Shown: piece by piece, positions 1 to 6,484 of the stretch
How positions within the stretch are numbered: the first letter of the stretch is position 1
Layout of the letters: every line of letters begins with the position of its first letter
Source of the DNA: Chloroflexota bacterium
GTDB taxonomy: Bacteria > Chloroflexota > Dehalococcoidia > JACPQK01
Direction of reading: 5' to 3'
Length of the DNA: 7,464 nt
NCBI GenBank assembly: GCA_016190535.1
Contig: JACPQK010000010.1
Location: 1 to 7,464 of the forward strand
Made by a program: the position numbers and the translations under genes
Notes under the pieces: generated by a model
What the model saw: only the letters and a program-made list of their open reading frames with translations
The model's database searches: none
Told to the model about the DNA's origin: nothing

Positions 1-670
1 ACTCCAGCACTGCCTCGCGAGTGATACCCGGCAGGCTGCCCTGAGAGGGGGGTGCAGTCATCCCTTGCCCCTGGGCCACCAGGAAGAGGTTGGCGGCGGA
101 GGCCTCCAGCAGCAGGCCGTCTTCGCTTATAAGCAGGGCCTCGTCAGCCCCCTCGGCCCTGGCGTGTCTGCGGGCCAGCAGGTAGAGCAGGTGGCTGGAA
201 GTCTTATGCTGGCCCAAGGTGGACTGACCGCCTACTCGATGGGGAAAGATCACCACGTTGTAGCCGGCCTGGTAGGCCCTGGGCGCAGGCGGAGAAAAGG
301 CCCGGGCAGCAATGAACACCGTAGGTTTCAAGTTGTCCGGCGGTTCAGGGGTTATCTCTCCGGGGCCTGTAGACAGGGTGATGCGCACCCTGGCCTCGAC
401 CAGGCTGTTGGCCTCCAGCACGGCGTAAGCTGCCCGGGAGAGTTCCGCGTCGGAGGGTAGGCCCTCTATCCCCAGGGAGCGGGCGGAGCCACGCAGCCGG
501 GCCAGATGGCGGTCCAGGCGGAAGAGACGCCCAGGGCTGGAGCTGGACACCGGGTAGGCCCGCACCGTCTCGAACAGGCCGTAGCCGTAGAGGAAACCGT
601 GGTCGAAAGGGGAAATACGGGCCTCCTCCCGGGACAGCAGGCGCCCATCCAGATAAACTATCTCGCCCAT
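1..670 (-). CDS. pabC: Aminodeoxychorismate lyase-like class IV aminotransferase, 3' end cut off by the window edge
   Basis: This is a PLP-dependent fold-type IV enzyme. In this context it probably converts 4-amino-4-deoxychorismate to p-aminobenzoate and pyruvate in folate synthesis, in the cytosol. I translated it by hand from ATG at 670; 223 residues are visible, and family members usually have about 270-290, so the C-terminus is missing. Visible family motifs are FDHGFLYGYGLFETVRAY (about 22-39), the probable PLP-binding lysine K156 in GQHKTSS, GADEALLISEDG (174-185), E189 in LLEASAANLF, and LPGITREAV (about 213-221). The start is backed by AGGAG (677-681, minus sense) six bases upstream. 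It lies 91 bp downstream of pabA on the same strand. Class IV also includes branched-chain and D-amino acid aminotransferases, which share these motifs, so the lyase role rests mainly on the adjacent pabB and pabA. Family assignment is secure; exact substrate is inference. Confidence 0.85.
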   Translation of the reverse strand, partial: MGEIVYLDGRLLSREEARISPFDHGFLYGYGLFETVRAYPVSSSSPGRLFRLDRHLARLRGSARSLGIEGLPSDAELSRAAYAVLEANSLVEARVRITLSTGPGEITPEPPDNLKPTVFIAARAFSPPAPRAYQAGYNVVIFPHRVGGQSTLGQHKTSSHLLYLLARRHARAEGADEALLISEDGLLLEASAANLFLVAQGQGMTAPPSQGSLPGITREAVLE

Positions 671-708
671 TCAATGCTCCTATCATTGAGCCGCCGTGGA
701 GACTACGG

Positions 709-753
709 ATTCTTCGGTCGTCCCGGTGAAATCGGGACTCCCTCAGAATGACA
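709..753. repeat. Palindromic intergenic element, possibly a dispersed repeat
   Basis: The 91-bp spacer between pabA and pabC holds a nested palindrome. The inner arms GTCCCG (720-725) and CGGGAC (733-738) form a perfect 6-bp stem around a 7-nt loop. The outer arms ATTCT (709-713) and AGAAT (745-749) are also complementary. The ATTCTTCGG and CTCAGAATGACA edges resemble short palindromic repeats I associate with intergenic regions of many environmental bacterial genomes; this is recollection, not a search. No T-run follows the stem on either strand, so it is not a classic intrinsic terminator. It could shape or process the pabA-pabC transcript. Confidence 0.5.
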
Positions 754-761
754 GGAAAGTA

Positions 762-1358
762 CTAGGCGGCCTCACTCCACCTGGCCTGCCGCATCCCCAG
801 GAAATTGCGCAGTAGCCGGTGGCCCCATTCCACAGGGGTAAGCACCGACTCGGGGTGGAACTGTACTCCCTCTACTACAAACTGGCGATGGCGCACAGCC
901 ATGACCTCCCCCTCCCCGGTACGGGCCGAGACCTCCAGACAGGAAGGGATGGAGGCTTGCTCTATGACCAGGGAGTGGTAGCGCCCCGCGGGAAAGGGGC
1001 TGGGCAGGCCCGCCAGAACCCCTCTCCCATCATGGTGGATCAGAGAGGCCTTCCCGTGCATAGGCAGGGGGGCACGGACAATGCGCCCGCCGAAGACGTG
1101 CCCAATACACTGGTGCCCCAGGCACACTCCTAAGATGGGGATGCGCCCGCTGAAGTGCCTGATAACGTCGTTGGAGATGCCTGCCTCCAGGGGGGTGCAG
1201 GGACCGGGGGAGAGGACGATATGGCTGGGGGCCATAGACTCGATGTCCTCCAGGGAGAGGGCATCGTTGCGATACACCGCGGGCTCCCAGCCCATGTCCC
1301 CGATGTAGTCCGCCAGGTTATAGACAAAGGAATCGTAGTTGTCTATAAGCAGGATCAC
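762..1358 (-). CDS. pabA: Aminodeoxychorismate synthase glutamine amidotransferase subunit (PabA/TrpG family)
   Basis: This 198-residue class I glutamine amidotransferase hydrolyses glutamine and passes ammonia to its chorismate-binding partner, here PabB. The length is normal for the family. Visible motifs are the N-terminal LLIDNYDSFVYNLADY, the oxyanion region SPGPCTP (50-56), the nucleophile C79 in GVCLGHQ, and H168 and E170 in VQFHPES, so the catalytic triad is complete. The start is GTG at 1358, which overlaps the pabB stop as GTGA; a GAGGA site lies six bases upstream. PabA and TrpG are often one shared protein serving both pABA and tryptophan synthesis. I see no trp genes here, so PabA is preferred, but a dual role cannot be excluded from sequence alone. 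Confidence 0.93.
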   Translation of the reverse strand: MILLIDNYDSFVYNLADYIGDMGWEPAVYRNDALSLEDIESMAPSHIVLSPGPCTPLEAGISNDVIRHFSGRIPILGVCLGHQCIGHVFGGRIVRAPLPMHGKASLIHHDGRGVLAGLPSPFPAGRYHSLVIEQASIPSCLEVSARTGEGEVMAVRHRQFVVEGVQFHPESVLTPVEWGHRLLRNFLGMRQARWSEAA

Positions 1359-2779
1359 TGTGTATCCTCAAGCCCCAGGGCCTGGGCCAGTGCCCGGGCC
1401 TTGTCCCAGGTCTCCTGGTACTCGGCCTCGGGGCCGGAGTCATAGACTACGGCCCCCCCCACCTGGAAGTAGGCCCGGCCGCCGGTGACCAGGATGGTAC
1501 GGATGGCGATGTTCAGGTCAATATTCCCGTCGAAGCCAATGTAGCCGATGGAGCCGGTATAGATGCTGCGCCGGGTAGGCTCCAGCTCCTCGATGATCTC
1601 CATGGCCCGCACCTTGGGCGCTCCGGTGATGGAGCCTCCAGGGAAGCAGGCCCGCATCAGGTCCAGAGGCCCTTTGCCTGGGCTCAGTCGCCCCTCGATC
1701 GTGGAAGTGAGGTGGAACACCGTGGCGTAGGTCTCCAGGGCCATAAGCTCGGTAACCTTCACCGACCCGTAGCGGCAGACCCGGCCCAGGTCGTTGCGCT
1801 CCAGGTCTACAATCATCACGTGCTCCGCCCGGTCCTTGGCACTTCCCCCCAGCTCCCGGGCCAGGGCTGCATCCTGGGCAGCATCGCGACCCCGGGGCCG
1901 GGTGCCTTTGATGGGCCTGGTCTCCGCCTGGTCCCCCTGGAGGCGTAGGAAACGCTCTGGCGAGGCGCTGACCACGCTCACTTCCGGGTATCCCAGATAG
2001 GTGGCGAAGGGGGCTGGGTTTATGGAGCGAAGACGAAGGTAGAGGTCGGATGGGGAATAAGGCCAGTCCGTCTCAAAGCGTTGGGACAGGTTGACCTGGA
2101 AGATGTCCCCAGCGGCAATGTATTCCCTGGCCTTTTCCACGGCCTCCAGATAGGCCTGGCGGCTGAAATTGGATGCCAAGGAGGATACAGGTGGGCAGGC
2201 TGGGGGGGATGGGAGGGGCTGGGAAGCTGCCTGCCGGGCCAGACCCACCAGCCGGGCCAGGCGCTGCTCCGCCGGAGGCCGGCCAGGCAGATCGGGTGCT
2301 ACCGCGTAGGCCCTGCCCTCCAAGTGGTCGAAGGCCAAGAGGGAGTCGTAGAAGCAGAGGTAGAGCTCTGGCAGGGGCAGGTCGTCCTGGGCACGGCTGG
2401 GCATACGTTCTAGGGAACGGCCAAGGTCGTAGGCCAGGTAGCCTACAGCGCCGCCCATGAAAGGTACGGGCGAAGCCTTGACCTCTATCCAGTATGGGGC
2501 CAGGGCTGTCTCCAGGGCCTGGAAAGGGTGGGCCTGAAAATGCCTGGTGTGCTCTTTCTCCCAAATGCTGATCTGGTTGCCCCGACTAGTGAGCCGCAGA
2601 AAAGGCTCAGCCCCCAGGAAGGAGTAGCGCCCCAGGCGCTCCCGCCGCATACCACTGTCCAGGTAGAAGGGATAGGGCTCGTCGAGTAGACGGACGAAGG
2701 CCTGGACAGGGGTGAGGGGGAAGAGGAGCTCCTCGACGGCCAGAGCGGCGGGCTTGGGTGCAGCGAGGCGACTAGTCAT
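1355..2779 (-). CDS. pabB: Aminodeoxychorismate synthase component I (chorismate-binding subunit)
   Basis: This 474-residue member of the anthranilate synthase I/PabB family adds ammonia from PabA to chorismate, giving 4-amino-4-deoxychorismate. The N-terminal domain (about 15-165) has YLDSGMRRERLGRYSFLG. A proline-rich linker (about 187-200) leads to the chorismate-binding domain (about 205-470). That domain shows DIFQVNLSQRFE (225-236), SASPERFL (271-278), PIKGTRPRG (289-297), DLERNDLGRV (325-334), H356 in TVFHLTST, FPGGSITGAPKVRAMEIIEE (379-398) and GSIGYIGFDG. K291 is the residue that in Escherichia coli PabB forms a covalent intermediate; TrpE has alanine there, so PabB is favoured. ATG at 2779 overlaps the stop of the upstream restriction-modification gene as ATGA, with AAAGG eight bases upstream of the start. 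The stop overlaps the pabA start, so PabB and PabA are probably made together. Confidence 0.94.
   Translation of the reverse strand: MTSRLAAPKPAALAVEELLFPLTPVQAFVRLLDEPYPFYLDSGMRRERLGRYSFLGAEPFLRLTSRGNQISIWEKEHTRHFQAHPFQALETALAPYWIEVKASPVPFMGGAVGYLAYDLGRSLERMPSRAQDDLPLPELYLCFYDSLLAFDHLEGRAYAVAPDLPGRPPAEQRLARLVGLARQAASQPLPSPPACPPVSSLASNFSRQAYLEAVEKAREYIAAGDIFQVNLSQRFETDWPYSPSDLYLRLRSINPAPFATYLGYPEVSVVSASPERFLRLQGDQAETRPIKGTRPRGRDAAQDAALARELGGSAKDRAEHVMIVDLERNDLGRVCRYGSVKVTELMALETYATVFHLTSTIEGRLSPGKGPLDLMRACFPGGSITGAPKVRAMEIIEELEPTRRSIYTGSIGYIGFDGNIDLNIAIRTILVTGGRAYFQVGGAVVYDSGPEAEYQETWDKARALAQALGLEDTQ
1365..1369 (-). promoter_or_regulatory. Ribosome binding site supporting the GTG start of pabA
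   Basis: On the minus strand GAGGA lies six bases before the GTG at 1358, inside the last codons of pabB. It supports this non-ATG start over any downstream codon. Its position makes coupled translation of pabB and pabA likely. Confidence 0.65.
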
Positions 2780-5772
2780 TTGGTTGGCCTTTGCATTTCG
2801 GCCTCAACTAGCTGGCGCTCCTCGGCGGTGAGGCCGTAGAGGTCATAGACCAGTTGGTCAATTTCATGGTCAGTCCGTTCAATCTCCCGCTCCAGGTCTT
2901 GCCGCTCCAGGTCGCGGATGTCGCCCTTTTGGGCCAGGCGTTTGTGTAGCTCCAGCATGCGCTCCACCAGGGCCACCAGCCCATCGCGCATCTGTCTGTC
3001 AGTGGAGTCCGTCAAGTCAATCCGGCGAATCGGGAGCGGCTCCAGAAACTGGCGGTTGGCGGACCTGAAGCCGCCCCGAAAGGGCGCACTTACGTGACGG
3101 AAGTAGAAGTCCAGCAGATGGCTATTCAGCAGGCCCAGGATGAAGAGATACGAGGCTTCATCTTGCTCTTTCAGTAGCAGCCCACCTACATCTACGTTGT
3201 CCAGGTAGAACTCGCCTTTCCTGTCGTATATGGCCTCCAGACGATGGACTAACCTGGGTATGGCCAACTTGGGAAGGTCATGCAGCACAAGATTCTTGGG
3301 GTACACATACGCATACCACCCTTCGTGGTGCATCTTGCCGCCCTCTCGGTCTTCCAGTGTCCGTCTGTTGTCCAGCAGGTATCGCCAGCAATTAGGGTAT
3401 GTGGCCGCAAGCTTCTCCGGCGTCAATAGCGTGGCCGTAGATTGGGAGACCTTGTAGGGAAACAACAGGAGGTGGTTGGGGGTGGGCGCGACGTAAGCCG
3501 TTACATCCTTGCCGCTGAGCAAGGGGTGTAGCAGGCCGGCCTCCAGCTCATACTCCCGGTCTTTCGCCCGCGAATAGACCCGCACCAGCCCGCCACCAAC
3601 GTCACGCCGCTTCTCCAGGATGTACACCTTGTCGGCGCTGGTAATGAGCCCCTGGAATATGCGGCTCGACACCTCGCCCAAAGGCACAGATTGGGCCCTG
3701 ACCTTGTCCAACAGGGCCTGCGCTTTCCCGGTGGGCAAAGGCCACATGCCCCCGGTCAGGGCGTCTTGCGGGGCCAGCACCTCCGGTTGCAGGTCAGCGG
3801 GCAACACCGGCCTGTCGGGCAGCGAACCGAGGAAGGTGTATCTCAGCCGTTCGTCCGCCTGGCCCTTTCTCAGCACCATAACCACCGGGTAGTTGGTGGC
3901 TTCGGGGAACACCTGGTGCTGGGAGAGGTCAACCATGCTCTCCACTACACAGCTCTGCCGCACGATCCTCTGGATGTTCTCCCCGTACTTGGACTTGAGG
4001 AACTTGCCTGAGGTTATGAACCCTAGGCGTCCCTGGGGCCGGAGCAGCTTGATGCCCTTTTCCAGGAAGACCACGGATATGTCGAAGGAACCGTAGGCGG
4101 AATCGTAGTTGTCCCAGTAGTAGTCCGCCTCGGCGCGGTCCTGGGACTGTATCCGCACATAAGGCGGATTCCCGATGACCACATCGAAGCCACCCTGGCG
4201 CAAAACGTCCGGGAACTCCTGCTCCCAGTTGAAGGGGTGCTTGCCTTGCCAGGCATCCCCAAAGAAGGGAGTCAACTCTGTCTCCCTACCGGAGATGAGG
4301 GAGTTGCCCCGCTTGATGTTGTCCCTGAGCACAGGGAGGGTGTTCCTGCCCGCCAGGGCCTGGAGCAGCACGCTCAGGCGGGCGATCTCTACGGCCTGGG
4401 GGTCCAGGTCCACGCCGTAGATGTGCCTGGTGAGGATAGAGATACGGTCTTGCCATTCCAGGGCGTCCACCGACTTAGGAATGGTGGTCTGAGCGTACCA
4501 GCGGAGGAGCTCATCGTAGGCCCGGATCAGGAACGAGCCGGAGCCGCAGGCGGGGTCCAGGACTCGGAGCTGCCTGGCCTGGCTGTAGGGCAACTCCCGC
4601 AGCATGCGCCCCACAGTCTCGCGGACTATGTAGTCCACTACCCACCTGGGGGTATAGTAGATTCCGCGCTCCTTCCGCTTCTGTTTCTTGGCGGTAACCT
4701 CAAAAACCGGCTCGGCGGGCATAATACCCAGGGCAAGCTGGCTCTGCTGCTGTTTGACCTTTTCCTTTACCTCAGCGGCCACGTGGCCCAGGTATTGCTC
4801 ATATACCGCCCCCAGCACATCGGCGTCCAGGATGGAGAAATCGTAGCTGGCCAGACCGCCCGGCAGGTCGTAGAGCCCACCGATCATCTCTTCCAGAAGG
4901 TCGTCTTGAACGAAGGTTTGGTCGGCCAGGTGAAGAGTGAACAGGTCGCTATCGTAGTAGCCATCGTAGGTGCGAAAGACCTGTCTGAGGCGCTCCAGCA
5001 GCGTGTCCCGGCGGCCGGAGGCCCGCCATTCGTGGATGGCCGCCAGTAGCCTTCTTTCCTCTAGCCGCCGGTCCTCGGCGTTGCGAATGAAGATAAGTCG
5101 GTTGAACAGGCGCAGGATAGTCTCATCTATTTGCTCAAAGCTAAGCTTGAGGTGATTATCATGTTCATAGCGATAGAGGTGGGTGTAGAGACCGGCCCGC
5201 CACTGGCGTAGCTGCCCGAACAATCGTTTTTCTACCGGCAGGCGTGGTGGCATGCCCCACTTGGTGGCTTCCTTATCTAGAGCATCAAAGGCTACTGCTT
5301 CTTTGGAAAACAACCATAGCCTATCGAAGTCTGTCAGGTAGTCCTGGCAACTCAAATTAACGGCCCTCGCCCGGGCCAGGTCACGGGTCTCCCAATGCGC
5401 GTTGAACACTTGAAGGTCGCGGAAATTGGTGAGCACCGCCCAGCTTACGCCCTTATTATAGGCATACGTAATAGCTTGCTTCACCCATTCGGGATTGTTC
5501 AAGTCATCGCGGAGCGGCTTTGCTTCAACGTAGAACCGCGACACGCCGCGGATTTTGAAGGCGTAGTCCACCCTGCCGCCAGATGCCCGTTCCTCTCGCG
5601 CAACCTCATTGGAGTCGGATCTGTTCCAGCCCAGAGCGGCGAACAAAGGCTCCACGAAGTCGCTCTTGGTGTTGGCCTCGTGATAACTCCTGAGCTGAGC
5701 GGGAGGCAAAGCCTGAAACCGGGCTACCAGCTCGGCTATTTTTTGCTGCGCCTCTTCCTTGGTAGAACCCAC
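2776..5772 (-). CDS. Single-chain Type IIG-like restriction-modification enzyme (nuclease plus N6-adenine methyltransferase)
   Basis: This 998-residue protein probably both methylates adenine in its own target site and cuts unmodified DNA. The N-terminal region (about 30-130) resembles an HsdR-N type PD-(D/E)XK nuclease, with D69 in GRVDYAF, E83 and K85 in FYVEAK, and Q99 in VKQAITYA. A helical connector covers about 180-360. The methyltransferase core has motif X-like GIYYTPRWVVDYIV (370-383), SAM-binding DPACGSGSFL (407-416), a GVDLD acidic loop (453-457) and catalytic GNPPYV (534-539). Residues about 695-915 fit a TaqI/Eco57I-like target-recognition domain ending near EPLPI. A charged helical tail follows (about 925-990). 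All key residues are present, so it looks intact. The start is GTG at 5772; an in-frame stop lies a short way upstream and the ribosome site is weak. Some stretches are less GC-rich than the neighbours (26 of 60 at 5281-5340, against 45 of 60 at 6661-6720 in nuoB), which hints at acquisition. The recognition sequence cannot be read from this. A methylase-only defence role is less likely given the nuclease residues. Confidence 0.88.
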   Translation of the reverse strand: MGSTKEEAQQKIAELVARFQALPPAQLRSYHEANTKSDFVEPLFAALGWNRSDSNEVAREERASGGRVDYAFKIRGVSRFYVEAKPLRDDLNNPEWVKQAITYAYNKGVSWAVLTNFRDLQVFNAHWETRDLARARAVNLSCQDYLTDFDRLWLFSKEAVAFDALDKEATKWGMPPRLPVEKRLFGQLRQWRAGLYTHLYRYEHDNHLKLSFEQIDETILRLFNRLIFIRNAEDRRLEERRLLAAIHEWRASGRRDTLLERLRQVFRTYDGYYDSDLFTLHLADQTFVQDDLLEEMIGGLYDLPGGLASYDFSILDADVLGAVYEQYLGHVAAEVKEKVKQQQSQLALGIMPAEPVFEVTAKKQKRKERGIYYTPRWVVDYIVRETVGRMLRELPYSQARQLRVLDPACGSGSFLIRAYDELLRWYAQTTIPKSVDALEWQDRISILTRHIYGVDLDPQAVEIARLSVLLQALAGRNTLPVLRDNIKRGNSLISGRETELTPFFGDAWQGKHPFNWEQEFPDVLRQGGFDVVIGNPPYVRIQSQDRAEADYYWDNYDSAYGSFDISVVFLEKGIKLLRPQGRLGFITSGKFLKSKYGENIQRIVRQSCVVESMVDLSQHQVFPEATNYPVVMVLRKGQADERLRYTFLGSLPDRPVLPADLQPEVLAPQDALTGGMWPLPTGKAQALLDKVRAQSVPLGEVSSRIFQGLITSADKVYILEKRRDVGGGLVRVYSRAKDREYELEAGLLHPLLSGKDVTAYVAPTPNHLLLFPYKVSQSTATLLTPEKLAATYPNCWRYLLDNRRTLEDREGGKMHHEGWYAYVYPKNLVLHDLPKLAIPRLVHRLEAIYDRKGEFYLDNVDVGGLLLKEQDEASYLFILGLLNSHLLDFYFRHVSAPFRGGFRSANRQFLEPLPIRRIDLTDSTDRQMRDGLVALVERMLELHKRLAQKGDIRDLERQDLEREIERTDHEIDQLVYDLYGLTAEERQLVEAEMQRPTK

Positions 5773-5819
5773 GGTTGCCCTAACCTCACTCCAAATATAT
5801 CCTTCTTATCCCTGTGGGT

Positions 5820-5834
5820 GCGGGCTGCGCCCGC
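5820..5834. repeat. GC-rich perfect hairpin upstream of the restriction-modification gene
   Basis: GCGGGC and GCCCGC form a perfect 6-bp stem around a 3-nt loop. It begins 48 bp upstream of the GTG start of the restriction-modification gene. No T-run follows on either strand, so it is a poor terminator candidate. It could be part of the leader RNA, an operator, or a fragment of a dispersed palindromic repeat. Confidence 0.5.
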
Positions 5835-6011
5835 CTAGCACGGAAGTGGCGGGAGTCTGGCTTTCGCTACCTATGAACAACAGCACCATTCTACTGTCTG
5901 ATACAGCCTGGTGGCTAGCCCTTAGCCGCCCCGCGCATGATCTCTGGTGCAGGCCGGACCACGAGGTACCTGTCTTGTGGCGAAGAGGTGCAGATAGTCC
6001 CCTTGCGCGGC

Positions 6012-6054
6012 TAGATCCCCCGACGGCGGTTGACAAGCCGGGGGCGGCAATCTA
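6012..6054. promoter_or_regulatory. Imperfect palindrome enclosing the nuo promoter, possible operator
   Basis: TAGAT (6012-6016) is complementary to ATCTA (6050-6054), and CCCCCG (6017-6022) to CGGGGG (6039-6044); CGGC (6024-6027) can alternatively pair with GCCG (6037-6040). The dyad centre falls near 6031, within the -35 hexamer, and the right outer arm runs into the -10 hexamer. A protein bound here would block the promoter. No known regulator motif is recognised, and GC-rich chance symmetry remains possible. Confidence 0.4.
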
Positions 6055-6058
6055 AAAT
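6030..6058 (+). promoter_or_regulatory. Sigma70-type promoter for the nuo operon
   Basis: A perfect -35 hexamer TTGACA (6030-6035) is followed after 17 bases by TAAAAT (6053-6058), which matches the TATAAT consensus at five of six positions. Transcription would start near 6065, leaving a leader of about 50 bases before the nuoA start. It is the best promoter in the window and is oriented toward nuoABC. Confidence 0.75.
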
Positions 6059-6103
6059 TTGGCCTTGGTGTTCTCTTTCACATTCTTCGGTCAAGTACGT
6101 AGC

Positions 6104-6107
6104 AAGG
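6104..6107 (+). promoter_or_regulatory. Ribosome binding site for the TTG start of nuoA
   Basis: AAGG lies eight bases before TTG at 6116. A stop codon (TAG, 6110-6112) sits in the same frame just upstream, and the next in-frame ATG is at residue 51, inside conserved sequence. TTG is therefore the only reasonable start. Confidence 0.55.
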
Positions 6108-6115
6108 TCTAGGCT

Positions 6116-6484
6116 TTGCTAGCCACCTACAGCTACATCGGGCTCTTCCTGCTGGTGGCAGCCGTATTCGGTAGCACTGTTCTCCTTCTCTCCTTCCTCT
6201 TGAGATTTGTGCGAATCCGTCCCCACTCTCCCCACCCGGTAAAGGCTTCTACCTACGAGAGCGGCATGGTGACGGTGGGGAAGACCTGGGCCCAGTTCAA
6301 CATCCGCTACTATCTGTATGCCCTGCTCTTTGTAATCTTCGACGTAGAGACGGTATTCCTCTACCCCTGGGCGGTGCGCTTCAAGCAGCTTGGCCTCTTC
6401 GGTCTGGTGGAGATGGCGATCTTCATCGCTATTCTGCTGGTGGGTTACGCCTATGCCTGGCGCAGGGGGGCCCTGGAGTGGTAG
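6116..6484 (+). CDS. nuoA: NADH-quinone oxidoreductase subunit A
   Basis: NuoA is a small membrane subunit of respiratory complex I, located where the peripheral arm meets the quinone site and the proton-pumping arm. This protein has 122 residues, normal for the family. It shows three hydrophobic segments (about 6-30, 66-85 and 93-114). The conserved loop has YESG (47-50), followed by [18 protein letters not shown] (61-78) with acidic D76 and E78, then FLYPWAV (81-87). These are characteristic NuoA motifs. The start is TTG, forced by an upstream in-frame stop. It is the first gene after the strong promoter, and its end overlaps nuoB by 7 nt, which suggests coupled translation in a nuo operon. 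Confidence 0.95.
   Translation: MLATYSYIGLFLLVAAVFGSTVLLLSFLLRFVRIRPHSPHPVKASTYESGMVTVGKTWAQFNIRYYLYALLFVIFDVETVFLYPWAVRFKQLGLFGLVEMAIFIAILLVGYAYAWRRGALEW

Larger units (their letters stand above)
5773..6115. other. Divergent intergenic region between the restriction-modification/pab block and nuoA
   Basis: This 343-bp stretch separates two divergent gene blocks. I see no convincing gene, tRNA or known riboswitch in it. Short open frames on both strands lack family motifs. It holds a compact GC-rich hairpin at 5820-5834 near the restriction-modification gene, and a strong plus-strand promoter within a palindrome at 6012-6058. For the minus strand, only a weak -10-like TATATT (5794-5799) without a matching -35 was found, so the promoter of that block is unresolved. 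Roughly 5840-6010 remains unexplained. Confidence 0.7.

Noticed and set aside
720..738. Intrinsic terminator after pabA
   Set aside because: The stem is good but no T-run follows on either strand.
2073..2564. Minus-strand open frame inside pabB in another frame
   Set aside because: Its proline- and glycine-rich translation is typical of an out-of-frame reading of GC-rich coding DNA, and PabB explains the region.
4237..5049. Long plus-strand open frame (270 codons) opposite the restriction-modification gene
   Set aside because: It lies wholly antisense to a well-supported gene, has no recognisable motif, and is the kind of open frame expected opposite GC-rich coding sequence.
5794..5799. TATATT as the minus-strand -10 element for the restriction-modification gene
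   Set aside because: It matches five of six positions, but no -35 element lies at a suitable distance and the implied leader would be very short.
5806..6055. Short open frames on both strands in the intergenic region
   Set aside because: Neither has a recognised motif, and the plus-strand one runs through the nuo promoter.
6082..6092. Eleven-base match ATTCTTCGGTC also found at 709-719
   Set aside because: An 11-base match between two places in 7.4 kb is expected by chance, and the similarity does not extend to the palindromic part.
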